Source of the DNA: Anolis sagrei | Taxonomy: Eukaryota; Chordata; Lepidosauria; Squamata; Anolidae | Assembly: GCF_037176765.1 (NCBI RefSeq) | Contig: NC_090034.1 | Location: forward strand, 22,545,375-22,609,374 | Length of the DNA: 64,000 nucleotides | Direction: 5' to 3' | Part shown: piece after piece, positions 1 through 11,163 of the stretch | How positions within the stretch are numbered: position 1 is the first letter of the stretch | Layout of the letters: the number at the start of each line of letters is the position of its first letter | Program-made: the position numbers and the translations under genes | Notes under the pieces: generated by a model | The model's database searches: none | The model's input: the letters and a program-made list of their open reading frames with translations, nothing else | Told to the model about the DNA's origin: nothing

Positions 1-117
1 GCAATAAAAGCAATGTTACAGTGATAACCCCATGGTCCAGCTCAAGGCTTTCTTCAACTAACAACAGGACACCTCAGCTTTCAAGGACTGGGCACATTTC
101 TGCAAGGTGACTAACAA

Positions 118-514
118 TTAGAATAGAATAACTTTATTGTCATCGTACAACAAAATTAAATGCCTTCCCCAGCACACATCACAAAACAATGCACCCATCT
201 CTCCACGCTCCCACCACGACCATACGGCCCCCAATGAAACTATAGAATTCAACATAGGCACAGCTCTAGGGTAAAGCGGTCTCCCAGTCTGTTTGCCCTT
301 GCCTTTGTCACTCTGTATCGTCTGCCAGATGATAATTTTTAAAAAAGAATATGTTGGGAGATATTGATCCCTAAGAATGCTCTGAGCTTTCTTAGGACTG
401 TGGGACCTATAAAGTTCTTCCAAAGAGGGGAGAAAGAGGGCAATTGATGATGCTCTGTGCAGAAGTGGTGACTCTTTAGAGCGCCTTCTTGTCTGCCACT
501 GTGCAGTTACCAAA
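118..514 (-). mobile_element. Antisense LINE remnant (CR1/L2-like group, family B)
   Basis: The minus strand reads like part of a LINE, including the motif TTGGTAACTGCACAGTGGC near 490-515. The same sequence recurs at 33440-33800 and 34395-34450, showing an interspersed family. The reading frame is decayed. The copy is interrupted by a hAT-like element at 515-934 and resumes at 935. Confidence 0.6.
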
Positions 515-934
515 CAAGTGATCCCAGCCCTTTTTGAGCAGTTACCATTCCACAACATTAGTACTAAAAGGGTTAGGAATCAGTTTTTGGTCAACTTTAG
601 ATTTGGTTTGGTTATTTGGGGTGCTGATTCCGAAAACTGCATTGGACTGACCACATCAGCTCTAGTTTCTGATACAGAACATATGCCATCCAGTATTCGC
701 CATCTGCTTTCCCACAGAAAACCATATTTAATCATTTAGAGCTGATGTAGTAGTGGTAATATTTCGTGGGCAATCAGCTTCCCCTCTCCTAACATCCCCA
801 TTGTCTCAGCACTATAAGAGGGTTTCGTGAGACCAGTCGTTCTTGTTGCCACGTGGTTTTGAAGCAACAGTGTAGTAATAGTGAGGCCATGGACCATATT
901 TTAATTCTTGGGGACCACAGGTTGGGGACCACAG
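515..934. mobile_element. hAT-like non-autonomous DNA transposon
   Basis: The ends resemble CAGTGGTTCCCAACC and GGTTGGGGACCAC(T)G as inverted termini. It is bounded by TACCAAA at 508-514 and 935-941, a target duplication inside the family-B LINE. A related copy with a better-preserved left end begins at about 34450. No transposase frame is visible in its 420 bp. Confidence 0.6.
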
Positions 935-983
935 TACCAAAGCATGTGCAGATGCAGTAGGTTAGGACACTCTCCATAGCACA

Positions 984-1026
<43 letters not shown>
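984..1026. repeat. (TAA)n microsatellite at a LINE 3' end
   Basis: About 14 TAA units followed immediately by an antisense LINE 3' end (ACTTTATTTATACCCTGCC). This is the simple-repeat tail of the LINE on the minus strand. Confidence 0.85.
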
Positions 1027-1030
<4 letters not shown>

Positions 1031-1640
1031 AACTTTATTTATACCCTGCCACCATCTCCCCAAGGGACTAGGAGTAGCTTACATGAGGCCAAGCCCAACA
1101 GTAGATCAATAAACAAAAGCAATAAACAAAAACAATAAATACAATACAATTAATATAAATCACATATAAACAATAAACAGTAAACAGTTACACACAAGGA
1201 ATTAAAAACCTATAGCTGGGCCAAATGTAATAGTTTAAAATTTAAAAAATAAACGCTGAGCATGAACAAGGTAGGATATAACTGGTATAGGGTTTTCAAA
1301 GAGAGATGAGGGGATGCAGTCAGTCCTAAACCAGTAGTAAAGTGCATTCTGAGGGCATATTGCTGAGAATTTTTCTTATTCTGGGAAGGCATACTGGAAC
1401 AACCACGTTTTTAGGCTCCTCCTAAAGACTGCAAGAGTTGGGGCATGCCTGATGTCCTTGGGAAGTGAGTTCCAGAGTCAGGGGGCCACCACCGAGAAGG
1501 CCCTCTCCCTCGTCCCCACCAATCGCGCCTGTGAAGGAGGTGGGAGCGCGAGCAGGGCCTCTCCAGATGATCTAAGAGATCGTGTGGGTTTGTAAACAGA
1601 AATGCGGTCACGCAGGTAGGCGGGAGAAAATGGGAGAAAG
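1027..1640 (-). mobile_element. Antisense L2/CR1-group LINE (family A), 3' end and ORF2 C-terminus
   Basis: On the minus strand the segment encodes a C-terminal stretch (LRSSGEALLALPPPSQARLV GTRERAFSVVAP) matching the intact-looking copy at 22051-23500. The 3' untranslated region and TAA tail follow. It abuts a family-B LINE piece encoding QQRLYYLRLLRN at about 1640-1708. Confidence 0.65.
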
Positions 1641-1708
1641 TCACAAGCAGTGTTCCATTCAGTTGTCGGTTCCTTAGCAGTCTCAGGTAGTACAGTCTCT
1701 GCTGGGCC

Positions 1709-3557
1709 TGATATCGAGCTGCTTTTAGGAGGATCTTCCCAGCCGAGGAGATCCCGAGGACCGCACCAAAGAGGGTCCCTGAACCTTGGGGAGGGCAGCG
1801 AAGCCAATTCCAGCAGTAGAAAATATTAAAATAATAAATCCTCACCAAAGCGGAAGAAGTCGGCGACCGAGGTGTCTTTATTTGCGATTCAGCTGTAATC
1901 GGATGCAAGTGTAGGGATATTTCCTCTACAAGCATACCAGTACAAGATTTACAGGCATTTTTATAGTAAAAGTACAGAAAAACTTTTTGAATTTCCCGCC
2001 CGCCCCTCTCCACCCGGCTCTACACTGATTGTCTGCTGGCCTGAACAGCTGGGAGGAGGCTTGGCGGCCCGCCTTGCTTCGGGCCAATCAGCAGGCTTCC
2101 CCGCCTTGGGGGGGCCAATCAGCACTCTCCTCTCGCCTCCGAGGATGGACGAATCAGAAGCGAGGAGGCGGGACGATCGTTGACAATGGGGAAATGATGG
2201 GATTATCGCTAGCCGGCCAGCTGGAATTTGAGGCTTTGTTTTGGCAGGCAAAGTGCGATTTTCCTTAAGAAAGGTTTTCCTGTTTGGAATCAGATAAGGA
2301 GTGTCCTTGATGGGTTCTGGTAAAAGAAACAAACAGAGTCCGGAAAGGGGACCCTGGGGGTCGTCCTTGTCCTTTTGTGATCTAATCAAAGTGTCCATAG
2401 AAACTTCCTATGCCCGCTAGACAAACTCAGAGGGCAAGCACGGGATATTTCAACTTGTTATTGTCCATGCAATTGTTGAGTGATCAGATTAGTTTCTGAG
2501 GGAGGCGGGGGTCCTCCCTCGGGCAGTGAGCAATCTCTGGTCGCAGTTTTTCTAGGGCAAAAGGCAAGGGGAAAGGTGGGAAGACAAGCGATATTTCATG
2601 CATTTATCATCAGTACAAAACTCATATAGAAAAACCCCATCTCCACCCCACATCCTAAACATTTAATAAAAGAATTGATTTTTATTTGAAAACTGGGAAT
2701 CCCATGTTTCTGGGGAAAGTTCATGGAAACGGAGGTGGCTTGCAGTCCAAAGCAAGCAGCAGAAAGTCATTTTTCCTTGGCTGAGGTTAGCAGATGAGCG
2801 CTGAGTTGATTGGCAACAGAATCCATAGCTTGGTCCTTGGGGAACTATAACTCCTTCCCAAGGACCAGGCCTCCTGCCAGGCCCCCTCTCCGAGGTCTCC
2901 TGGGGGCAGCCGCAGCAAGTCCCTGGTTGCGTAGCTAGGCAGGAACGAGCGGCAGCAAGGGGAAATTGGCTGTTTGCGTGGAGCCGGCAAAGTTTGACAA
3001 TCAGCTGTTTTCTGTCAAATTATATTCTTTAAAATAAAAAGATTATTTCCCGGGCGTAGGGATCCAAAATGAAAAAAGCAAGATAGCAGTTTAGTTAGGA
3101 ATAAAGCACAGAAAAATATGGCATCAAAACGGGGCCAATCCGCCATTTTGAGATTTTAGCGGATACCGAGATCCGAAAGGGAGATCTCCGTATCCACGGT
3201 TCCAATTGACGCAGATTCGGCCTCCCCGGGACGCCAGGAAGGCATCCCAGGCAGGCCTGCGGTTGCCCGGAGCATGAAAAGAGGTTTATTTCATGCTTGG
3301 GTTAGCTTAGGCAGAGGACACAAAGTATCAAGCGGAAAGGTTAAAAAGTTGCAATTTTCGAGTACCTTTATTAGGGATTGGTTACAAAGTCAAGGCTTGG
3401 GGGAAAGTGATAAAGGCTGGATGCAGTCCTAGTTTTGAGCTGCCTGCTGGGGCATATTTCATCAGTTGGTCCCAAACTTGGATCCCAGGAACTGCAGAAC
3501 TCTCCGCTGCAGTTTATACCAATTTGAAAGCGGGGGCCTCCGCCGCTCTCGGGGTCA
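1709..3557 (-). mobile_element. LTR-like insertion (old retrovirus-type element, possibly a long solo LTR)
   Basis: A 1.85-kb block splits a family-B LINE, whose coding sequence stops at 1708 and resumes at 3562. The block has TG/CA ends in both directions (TGATATC at the left, GGGGTCA at the right) and is flanked by GGCC at 1705-1708 and 3558-3561, a 4-bp target duplication. In minus orientation it has a TATAAA-like box near its start and AATAAA signals. No gag, pol or env frame is recognised and no second LTR was found. Treated as a fossil; family not identified. Confidence 0.45.
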
Positions 3558-3561
3558 GGCC

Positions 3562-3900
3562 CTTTTCACCAGTGCTGCTCTATGAACGTTGCCCCAGGTC
3601 AGGTCTTCCTTCATAGTGATACCCAAAAACTTGAAACTCATCACCTGCTCCTCTTGGTCTCCATTTATGAGCAAGGGCTAGATTTCTGGTCTGCTCTTCA
3701 TGTTGTCCACTATGAGCTCCTGGGTCTCATCCATGTTAAGAACTAGGTTATTGTCCCTGCCCCATGAGATCCATCTCATCCCGGTCAGCAGACTCCTCAC
3801 CTTCAGAGATAAGAAGTCCCATCACAGTTGTATCATCTGCAAATGTTATTGTTATAGATGGGGTGGGGTGGAGAAGGCAGAACAGGACCCTCACCCACCC
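3562..3900 (-). mobile_element. Antisense LINE reverse-transcriptase remnant (family B)
   Basis: The minus strand contains the RT motif ITFADDTTVMGLLISEGEES and, further 3', MSFKFLGITMKEDLTWGNV. This is the family whose later portion is found at 1640-1708, beyond the LTR-like insertion. A second copy lies at 35690-36000. The copy is decayed. Confidence 0.65.
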
Positions 3901-3925
3901 TGCCATTGATTGTACACAGTATGGG

Positions 3926-4061
3926 CCAGGCATGGGCCAACTTGGGCCCTCCAGGTGTTTTAGACTTCAACTCCCACAATTCCTAACAGCCTACGGGCTG
4001 TTAGGAATTGTGGGAGTTGAAGTCCAAAACACCTGGAGGGCCCAAGTTGGCCCATGCCTGG
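3926..4061. mobile_element. Palindromic MITE
   Basis: 136 bp whose two halves are near-perfect reverse complements: starts CCAGGCATGGGCCAACTTGG, ends in its complement. The core is the ACTCCCACAATTCCTAACAG type. Related copies are at 28945-29075 and 46927-47070, with half copies at 16862-16925 and 33371-33438. No coding capacity; it depends on a transposase elsewhere. It lies just upstream of the PDPK1 promoter. Confidence 0.7.
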
Positions 4062-4379
4062 AAGGCTTCCTGCAAAGTCCTGTCCCTTGCCACTCTTCCT
4101 CAACACGTAGTTTTGGGGGCGATCCATGGCTCCCATGCTCCTTCCAGGAGGCAATCAGGCCTGGTGGACAACGCTCTGGGACCACAACCGCGCCATTCTT
4201 TCTCTCCAGAGGCCTATTTGGGGGGGGGGGGGGATGTATCCGGAACCCTATGATCGGGTTGTGGGTGGCGCCGGACAACGGTACTCCGCACTTCCGCCGG
4301 AGACACTGAGGGAAGGGAGTGAGTGAAAGAGAATGGGGGGGGGGGGGGAGGCCCGGTGCCTTCTGGGTAGGGAGGGAGG

Positions 4380-4648
4380 GAGCGCGAGGGGCGTCTCCGC
4401 TGCTGCTGCTGCTGCGTCACTTGCTTCCTCGCCGGCCGGCCCCTCCTTTTTCTGTCTCGCGAGAGCCACCAAGCGAGAGCCGACGAGATGTTGAGTTGAG
4501 CGGCACCTCGGGCAGGGCAATGGCAGAGCGCACCGGCGGGAAGTCCCGCCCTCAACCGCGCGGAAGTGGGCATTGTTGTCGCTGACGTCAGTGGCGGAGG
4601 ACGCGGGCGTCCCATTGGGTCGCAGTGGCGGGTCGGGAGGCCGGGCCC
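4380..4648 (+). promoter_or_regulatory. PDPK1: PDPK1 CpG-rich promoter and 5'UTR
   Basis: GC- and CpG-rich stretch directly upstream of the PDPK1 start codon. It contains an ETS-type CGGAAGTG at about 4561, a perfect palindromic CRE at 4583-4590, and an inverted CCAAT box (ATTGG) at about 4614. No TATA box is seen. The transcription start is inferred to lie between about 4400 and 4600; transcripts were not available. Confidence 0.65.
4583..4590. promoter_or_regulatory. Consensus cAMP-response element
   Basis: Exact TGACGTCA palindrome 59 bp upstream of the PDPK1 start codon inside a CpG-rich promoter. This is the full-site consensus for CREB/ATF proteins. Occupancy is inference. Confidence 0.6.
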
Positions 4649-7600
4649 ATGGCCAGCACCGGCAGCCCCCTGGTAGGAGGAGGAGGAGGAGGAGAGGGAA
4701 GGGAAGGGCGGGAGGAGGAGGAGGCAGGCGGGCAGGCCTAGGCCGCGCCCCTCAGGCCCGGCGCCCCGGCTAGGCCCCTGCCAAGGCGCCCCGCTGCCTC
4801 AGAGGCCGGAGGGAGGGAAGGAGGGAGCTTAGAAGTCGGCCTTTTCCCGGGCCTGAGGCGCTTTCTGCCTCTGCTCCCCAATTCGCGCCTCTCTCCCTGA
4901 CCCTCCTTCCCAGCAAGAGGGCTTCCAGCGGCCCGGGCGAGGCCTGCCTTTCCGTGAAGCCGGAGGGAGGAGTAGAGGCCAAGCGCGGCCCGGGCTGGAG
5001 GCCTGTCCAGCACAGAATAGCAGTATATGGGCAGCGAGACAGCCAGAGGCCTCGGACTGCTTCTGCTCCAGCCACCGCCCCATTCAGTCTCCAGCCAGGT
5101 GGCATTTACCAAGAGAAGGCTAGAGAAATGGCAGCTTCTCTGGCTGATTCCATTCAGTCTCCAGCATCTCCCAAACACTCCATCCGGCAGAGGATAGAAG
5201 GGCCCACCACCTGCCTGCCTTCCAAACTACCACTGATGCCACAGAGCCCTGACAAGGCGCAGTCCTCACTGAAGCGCTCTGCAAGTGCCTCCCTCAAATA
5301 TATTCCAGGCTCTTCCAGATATGCTGGAGGCCTTCCTTTGAAGTCAGAGGATGCTCTTGGCTAGTTTCTCAGGCACCCATTTGACACCCCCCCCCCCCAC
5401 ATTGTTGACCCTGAAGAGACCTTTCTAGACCCCTTGGCTTCGTGGATACTGAGAAGGAGACTGAGCAAAATGGCAAGGCCAGGGAAAGCATGGCCCCCAT
5501 CCCACACAAGTGGGCAATTGACATTTACCAAGAGAAGGGTATAGCGATGGCAGCTTCCCTGGCTGATTCCTTCCTGGGACTCCCTTTGCGGCTTCTGCCG
5601 ACCCACAAATTGGGCCCCAAGAGTCTCCTGCTGCAGCAGAGGGTGTGGATCCCAGCTACTTCTCTGTTGCTTGGGGGGTCCTGTTTGGAGGAAGGGAGTC
5701 CTCCTGTGTTTATGAAGGGTGGTTAAGAATGGCATATGGTTTTGCCACCGCTCTGTGGTGTCTTCTTGTGGAGGGGCAGTAATATGTGGATTGGCATTTG
5801 CAAGGCACAGAGTAGATAACGTGTGTATTTCTGTAGTCTACTTTTGCTACAATCTTCTAGAAAACAACCACTAATGAGGCAAGCAGTGTAACATTTCAGT
5901 ATCTTCCATGGCCTTGCAATATTTCTCACGGTCAGGCCTGGCGCTTCTGCCCCTTCCTTGTTGGAGCCCAAAGTGGGGGCTGCCCACCTCACCCTGTGCA
6001 GAGGTGCCTTGCTGAGGGGCTCTGCCCCTGCTCGTGTTGCTGACAGTGCCCCCGTTCCCCCTATCCCTGGGCTTCTCCGCTGCAGCCCTTGGTGTGCCAA
6101 GAAGCTCCTGCCCCATTCCGAGGACCCACACAGCCGTATAACCAAGAATATAAAGGCAAATAAATAATCCACAATATCTGCTTTGAACTGGGGGCCCTTC
6201 CAGACAGTTCCTATATCCCAGGATTTGATCCCAGGTATTCTGCTTTAAACTGGATTAATGAGTCCCTGCTGCCAGATAATCTAAGGACCCTTCCACGCAG
6301 CTGAATAAAATCCCACAATTTCTGCTTTGAACTGGAATATATGGCAGTGTGGACTCAGTTAACCCATTTCAAAGCAGATATTGTAGGAATTTCTGCCTTG
6401 ATTATCTGGGTTATTTGCCTGTGTGTAAGAGTCCTGAATCCACACTGCCATATAACCCAGTTCAAAGCAGAAAATGGGGGATTTTATACAGCTGTGTGGA
6501 AGGGGCCATTGGTGTCTCAGGAAACTCCTGCCCTATTCATAGGTCCCTTCCACACAGCTGTATAACCCAGAATATCAAGGCAGATAATCCACAATATCTG
6601 CTTTGAACTGGATTATCCGAGTCCACGCTGCCATATAATCCAGTTCAATACAAATTTTATACAGCCTGTGGAAGGGGCTGGAATCCCTTTCTGGTGCCAG
6701 TCAGCTAGCTCTGTCTTTGCAACTCTTGTTGTCTTTCACCCCTTTGGCTTTAAAGATCTGGCCTTGGCGGCTTCTATCATCTGCTCTGTTTGCCTGGAGC
6801 TTGAGCCGGTGCATTGCTTTCATGTTTCTGAATGGAAACTCTGGGCCGGGCTCAGATTGTTGAATGAAGGCAAACTCTCTCGTACTGAGTAACTATTGCT
6901 TAGTTGTGGAGACATTTCCCTTCATGGTTTTACTCTTCAGCATGTATGTTATCTGTTTATGACTGCTATTGTGGTCGGCAGAAGCCACAAAAGGAGAACC
7001 AGTCAGGAATCAGTCAGAGAAGCTGCCGTTGCTATAGCCTTCTCTTGGTGAATGTCAACTGCCCACCCACGTGGGATGGGGGCCATGCTCTCCTTGGCCT
7101 TGCCATGTTGCTCAGCCTACTTCTCAGTATCCACGAAGCCATGGGGTCTAGAAAGGTCTCTTCAGGGTCAACAATGTGTGTGTGTGTGTGTGGGGGGGGG
7201 GTGTCAAATGGGTGCCTGAGAAACTAGCTGAGATCATCCTCTACTTCAAAGGAGGGCCTCCGGCTTTTCATTGGGAGAGGCACTTGCAGAGCACCCTAGT
7301 GAGGACTGAGCCTTATCGGCGGGTTGGCAAAACATTGGTTGTCTTTGGTATCAGTGGAAGTTTGGAAGACAGGCAGGTGATGGGCCCTTCTATCATCTGC
7401 CAGATGGAGTGTTTGGGAGATGCTGGAGAGTGAATGGGGCCGTGGCTACAGCAGCAGCAGCCAGAGGCCTCTGGCTGTATTGCTGTCCTTATACTGTCAC
7501 CCTGGGGAGAGCCATTGGGTGACCCTGTTTTTTCCTCCGCAGTATGATGCTGTTCCCATACAGTCCAGCGTGGTGTTGTGTTCCTGTCCGTCTCCATCCA

Positions 7601-8440
7601 TGGTGAGGAGCCAGGCCGAGCCCAGCCTCCCGCCCGTCACTGCCTCCGCTTGTGGCGGCCGGCCAGAGCTGAGCATGGAGAACGCCTTGCCACAGGCCCC
7701 TGCCCCTCAGCCACAGCGGAAGAAGCGCCCTGAGGACTTCAAATTTGGGAAGATCCTGGGCGAAGGCTCCTTCTCAACTGTGAGTGTCTTTGCTGGGAAG
7801 AGGGAAGAGGCATGCCCTGATGCGGCACAGAGTGCTCCCTGACCCACACATTCCCATGCGCTTGCCATGCTTGGGCCAGGTGGGCTCTAGGCACTTCAGC
7901 TCACCAGAGGTAGTCTGGGTCAGGAGGGCAGCTGGGCTCATAAAAGGTTCACTGGCAGCCTTATGGGGGCTTCCTGCAGGGCTGCCTCCTCCTAGGGATT
8001 GTAATGGCATCCCTCTTTCCCTTGAAACAGGTGGTCTTGGCCAGAGAATTGGCTTCCTCCAGAGAATATGCCAGTGAGTAATGCTTTTAGGGTGGGGTTG
8101 GGTTCAGCCTGGTGGCTCCAAAGGCAGCAGTGAAGCAGTGCTCTTGCAAGGGCTCATGTCTGCCTGGCCTCCAAGCCCCTTCCTATCCACCTGCATGGTT
8201 TCTGAGTTTTCCATGGAGGCTGCAAAAGGTTGAAACTCCTTTGTATTTTGAACAGTCAAAATTCTGGAAAAACGTCACATTATCAAAGAGAACAAAGTGC
8301 CCTATGTGACCCGGGAGAGAGACATCATGTCCCGCCTGGACCACCCTTTCTTTGTCAAACTCTACTTCACATTTCAGGACGATGAAAAGCTCTGTATCCT
8401 TTGGGAGGAAAATGTTGTCAAGGCAATAATGATGATGATG

Positions 8441-8477
<37 letters not shown>

Positions 8478-11120
8478 ACTTTATAACCCGCCACCATCTC
8501 CCCAAAGGGGACTCGGGGCGGCTAACATGAGGTCAATAAGTGCTAGACCAAGAAAGGCGGACAGAGCAGAGTGTTTCTGTGAAGTCTTAATCATGTGACA
8601 TTTCTGTATTTCTTATTAAAGCTGCCAGAGAATGTTAGATCCGGGCAAAAGTGGGTGCTGCAGGGGCTGCAAAGGGCAGTTGCCATGATTGATGCTGCTC
8701 TCTGATGACCCCCACTTCTAGGGCCAGTAGCCATCTCTTTAGAACGACATCCAGTGTCTCTGTTTATGCTACAGAGTCTATAGCCTTCTGAAAGAAATAA
8801 TTCTTAACGAAACATCCAGATTTTGGTCTCAGTTATGCCAAGAATGGGGAGCTTCTCAAATACATCCGCAAGATTGGCTCGTTTGATGAGACGTGTACAA
8901 GGTTTTACGCTGCCGAAATTGTGGCTGCTCTGGAGTACCTTCATGGAAAGGGAATTATTCACAGGTAAGAGGAGGAAGTGAATGTGTTCCGCAGTTCACG
9001 TTCCTGCCACCTCACTCTCCCCCCCCCCCCCCCCGCTGCCTTTGCTGGATTTCTCTGCTTAGCCCAGGATTCCCACAGGAGGGAACAAGATCCCCATGAG
9101 CCTCTTATGTGGGACCCACCCAGGAAGCTCCGAGCTCTCTGGTTCTTTGTGCATGTGTGGTGTTGGGGGGCAACATGGAATTATGTAGCATGGAGATTTT
9201 TCCACTTTGGGTGGAAGGAAAAGGGAGATGTTTCCAGCATGATGGGTTGGGGATCTTCCCTGAACTGTGCTTTCTGCAGGGATCTAAAGCCGGAGAACAT
9301 TCTTTTGAATGGAGAAATGCACATTCAGATCACAGACTTTGGGACAGCAAAAGTATTATCTGCAGACAGTAGACAAGGTACATGCAGTTTCATCTCATTT
9401 CATGAGAATGGTTACAGTAACCTTTCTCGGGTTATCAAAAGCTGTGTTTTCCTAGTTAGTGACAGGAATTGCCTGCTGGGCCATAGGCTCATTTATCCTC
9501 TTGGTGGCTGTTACTTCTCCCTTTCAGCCCGGGCGAACTCCTTTGTTGGGACGGCGCAGTATGTGTCACCGGAACTCCTCACAGAGAAGTCAGCTTGCAA
9601 AAGGTGAGTGCTCTGGCTCTCTGCAGTCATGCTCTTGGGAGATTTCTCTGTGTGTGAATGTAATGGGAAAAAGGAAGAGAGATATTTCAGTCCCTTCTCC
9701 CCAGTCACCTTTGCAGCCAAAAAAAAAAAAAAAAAAAAGAAACTAATGATTTACTAAGACTGAAGAACATGTAAACAACTGGCCAGAGAGGCCATAGTGA
9801 GCTATTTGGCCTGCTCCTCCTCAGGGATAACTAAGCACCTGACTTAGCATAATGCCGAGGGCAGCACCCCTGGATCTGCAGGGCCTGGAATGGCCTGGCA
9901 CTGACCTCTGTGCTTTGTCTCCCCCTTCTCTCTCTCTGTTGTGGATGAAGCTCCGACCTGTGGGCACTTGGCTGTATCGTCTATCAGCTTGTGGCAGGGC
10001 TGCCACCCTTCAGAGCTGGGTAAGACCTTGTGGGAATTGGGGCCTGCTTCTGGATGAAGGAGGCCCAGGGCATCGTCTTGTAGTATTCAGCTAATAGGTT
10101 GCAGTGGTGGGGGTGGGGGGCTTCTGGGTTGAGCTGGCATGCTCCTCTCTGCTTCTGGTTTCTCTGCTGCCTGACGTAAAGGAGGGGGGAGGCCTGGTTT
10201 CTGATTTAGGGCAACCAATATAATAAAAACTAGCTGTCCCCTGCCACGCGTTGCTGTGGCCCAGTCTGTTGATCTGAAAAATAAAGTAATGAGAAAGTGT
10301 TGGTTTCTAATTTATGTAATTTCTTCATGCTTGTGGGTAAACAGTATTTCTTGCTGTTTCTTTGTCAGTGTTGATGTGGAGAGTGTCTGGTTTGCCCACT
10401 TTGGAACATGCAATATATTGTCCTTCTTTAAAGGTCCCATTCAAATCGATGATACTGTATCTGTGTGTGTGTGAATCATATCTATCTATCTATCTATCTC
10501 TATGGCTGGATGGCTCTTTGTCAGGAGTACTTTGATTATGTTTTCTTGCCCTGATGAAGGGAGTTGGATTGGATGGCCTTAAGTATTTTCTGTTGGTCAT
10601 GGGGGTTCTGTGTGGGAAGTTTGCCCCAATTCTGTCGTTCGTGGGGTTCAGAATGCTATTTGATTGTAGGTGAACTGTGAATCCCAGTGACTACAACTCC
10701 CAAATGTCAAGGTCTATTTCCCCCAAACTCCATATGTGTTCATATTTGGGCATATTGAATGCTTGTGTCAAGTTTGGTCAAGATCCATCATTGTTTGAGT
10801 CCACAGTGCTCTCTGGATGTAGGTGAACTACAACTCTCAAACTCAAGGTCAATGCCCACCAAACCCTTCCAGTATTTTCTGTCGGTCATGGGAGTTCCGT
10901 GTGCCAAGTTTGGTTCAATTCCATTGTTGATGGAGTTTAGAATGCTCTTTGATTGTAGATGAACTATAAATCCCAGCAACTACAACTCCCAAATGACAAA
11001 ATCATAATTTTTGAGTGATGGTCACTCCTTGTGTTGTGAGACGTTTTATTGCCAAATTTGGTGTGATTTCGTTCATTGCTTCTTTTGTTTTTAAGGTACT
11101 CATTATGCACAGAGCATTTT

Positions 11121-11163
<43 letters not shown>

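Noticed and set aside
4954-5364. 136-codon frame in PDPK1 intron 1
   Set aside because: It lies in the left arm of the inverted duplication; no splice sites tie it to PDPK1 and no family was recognised.
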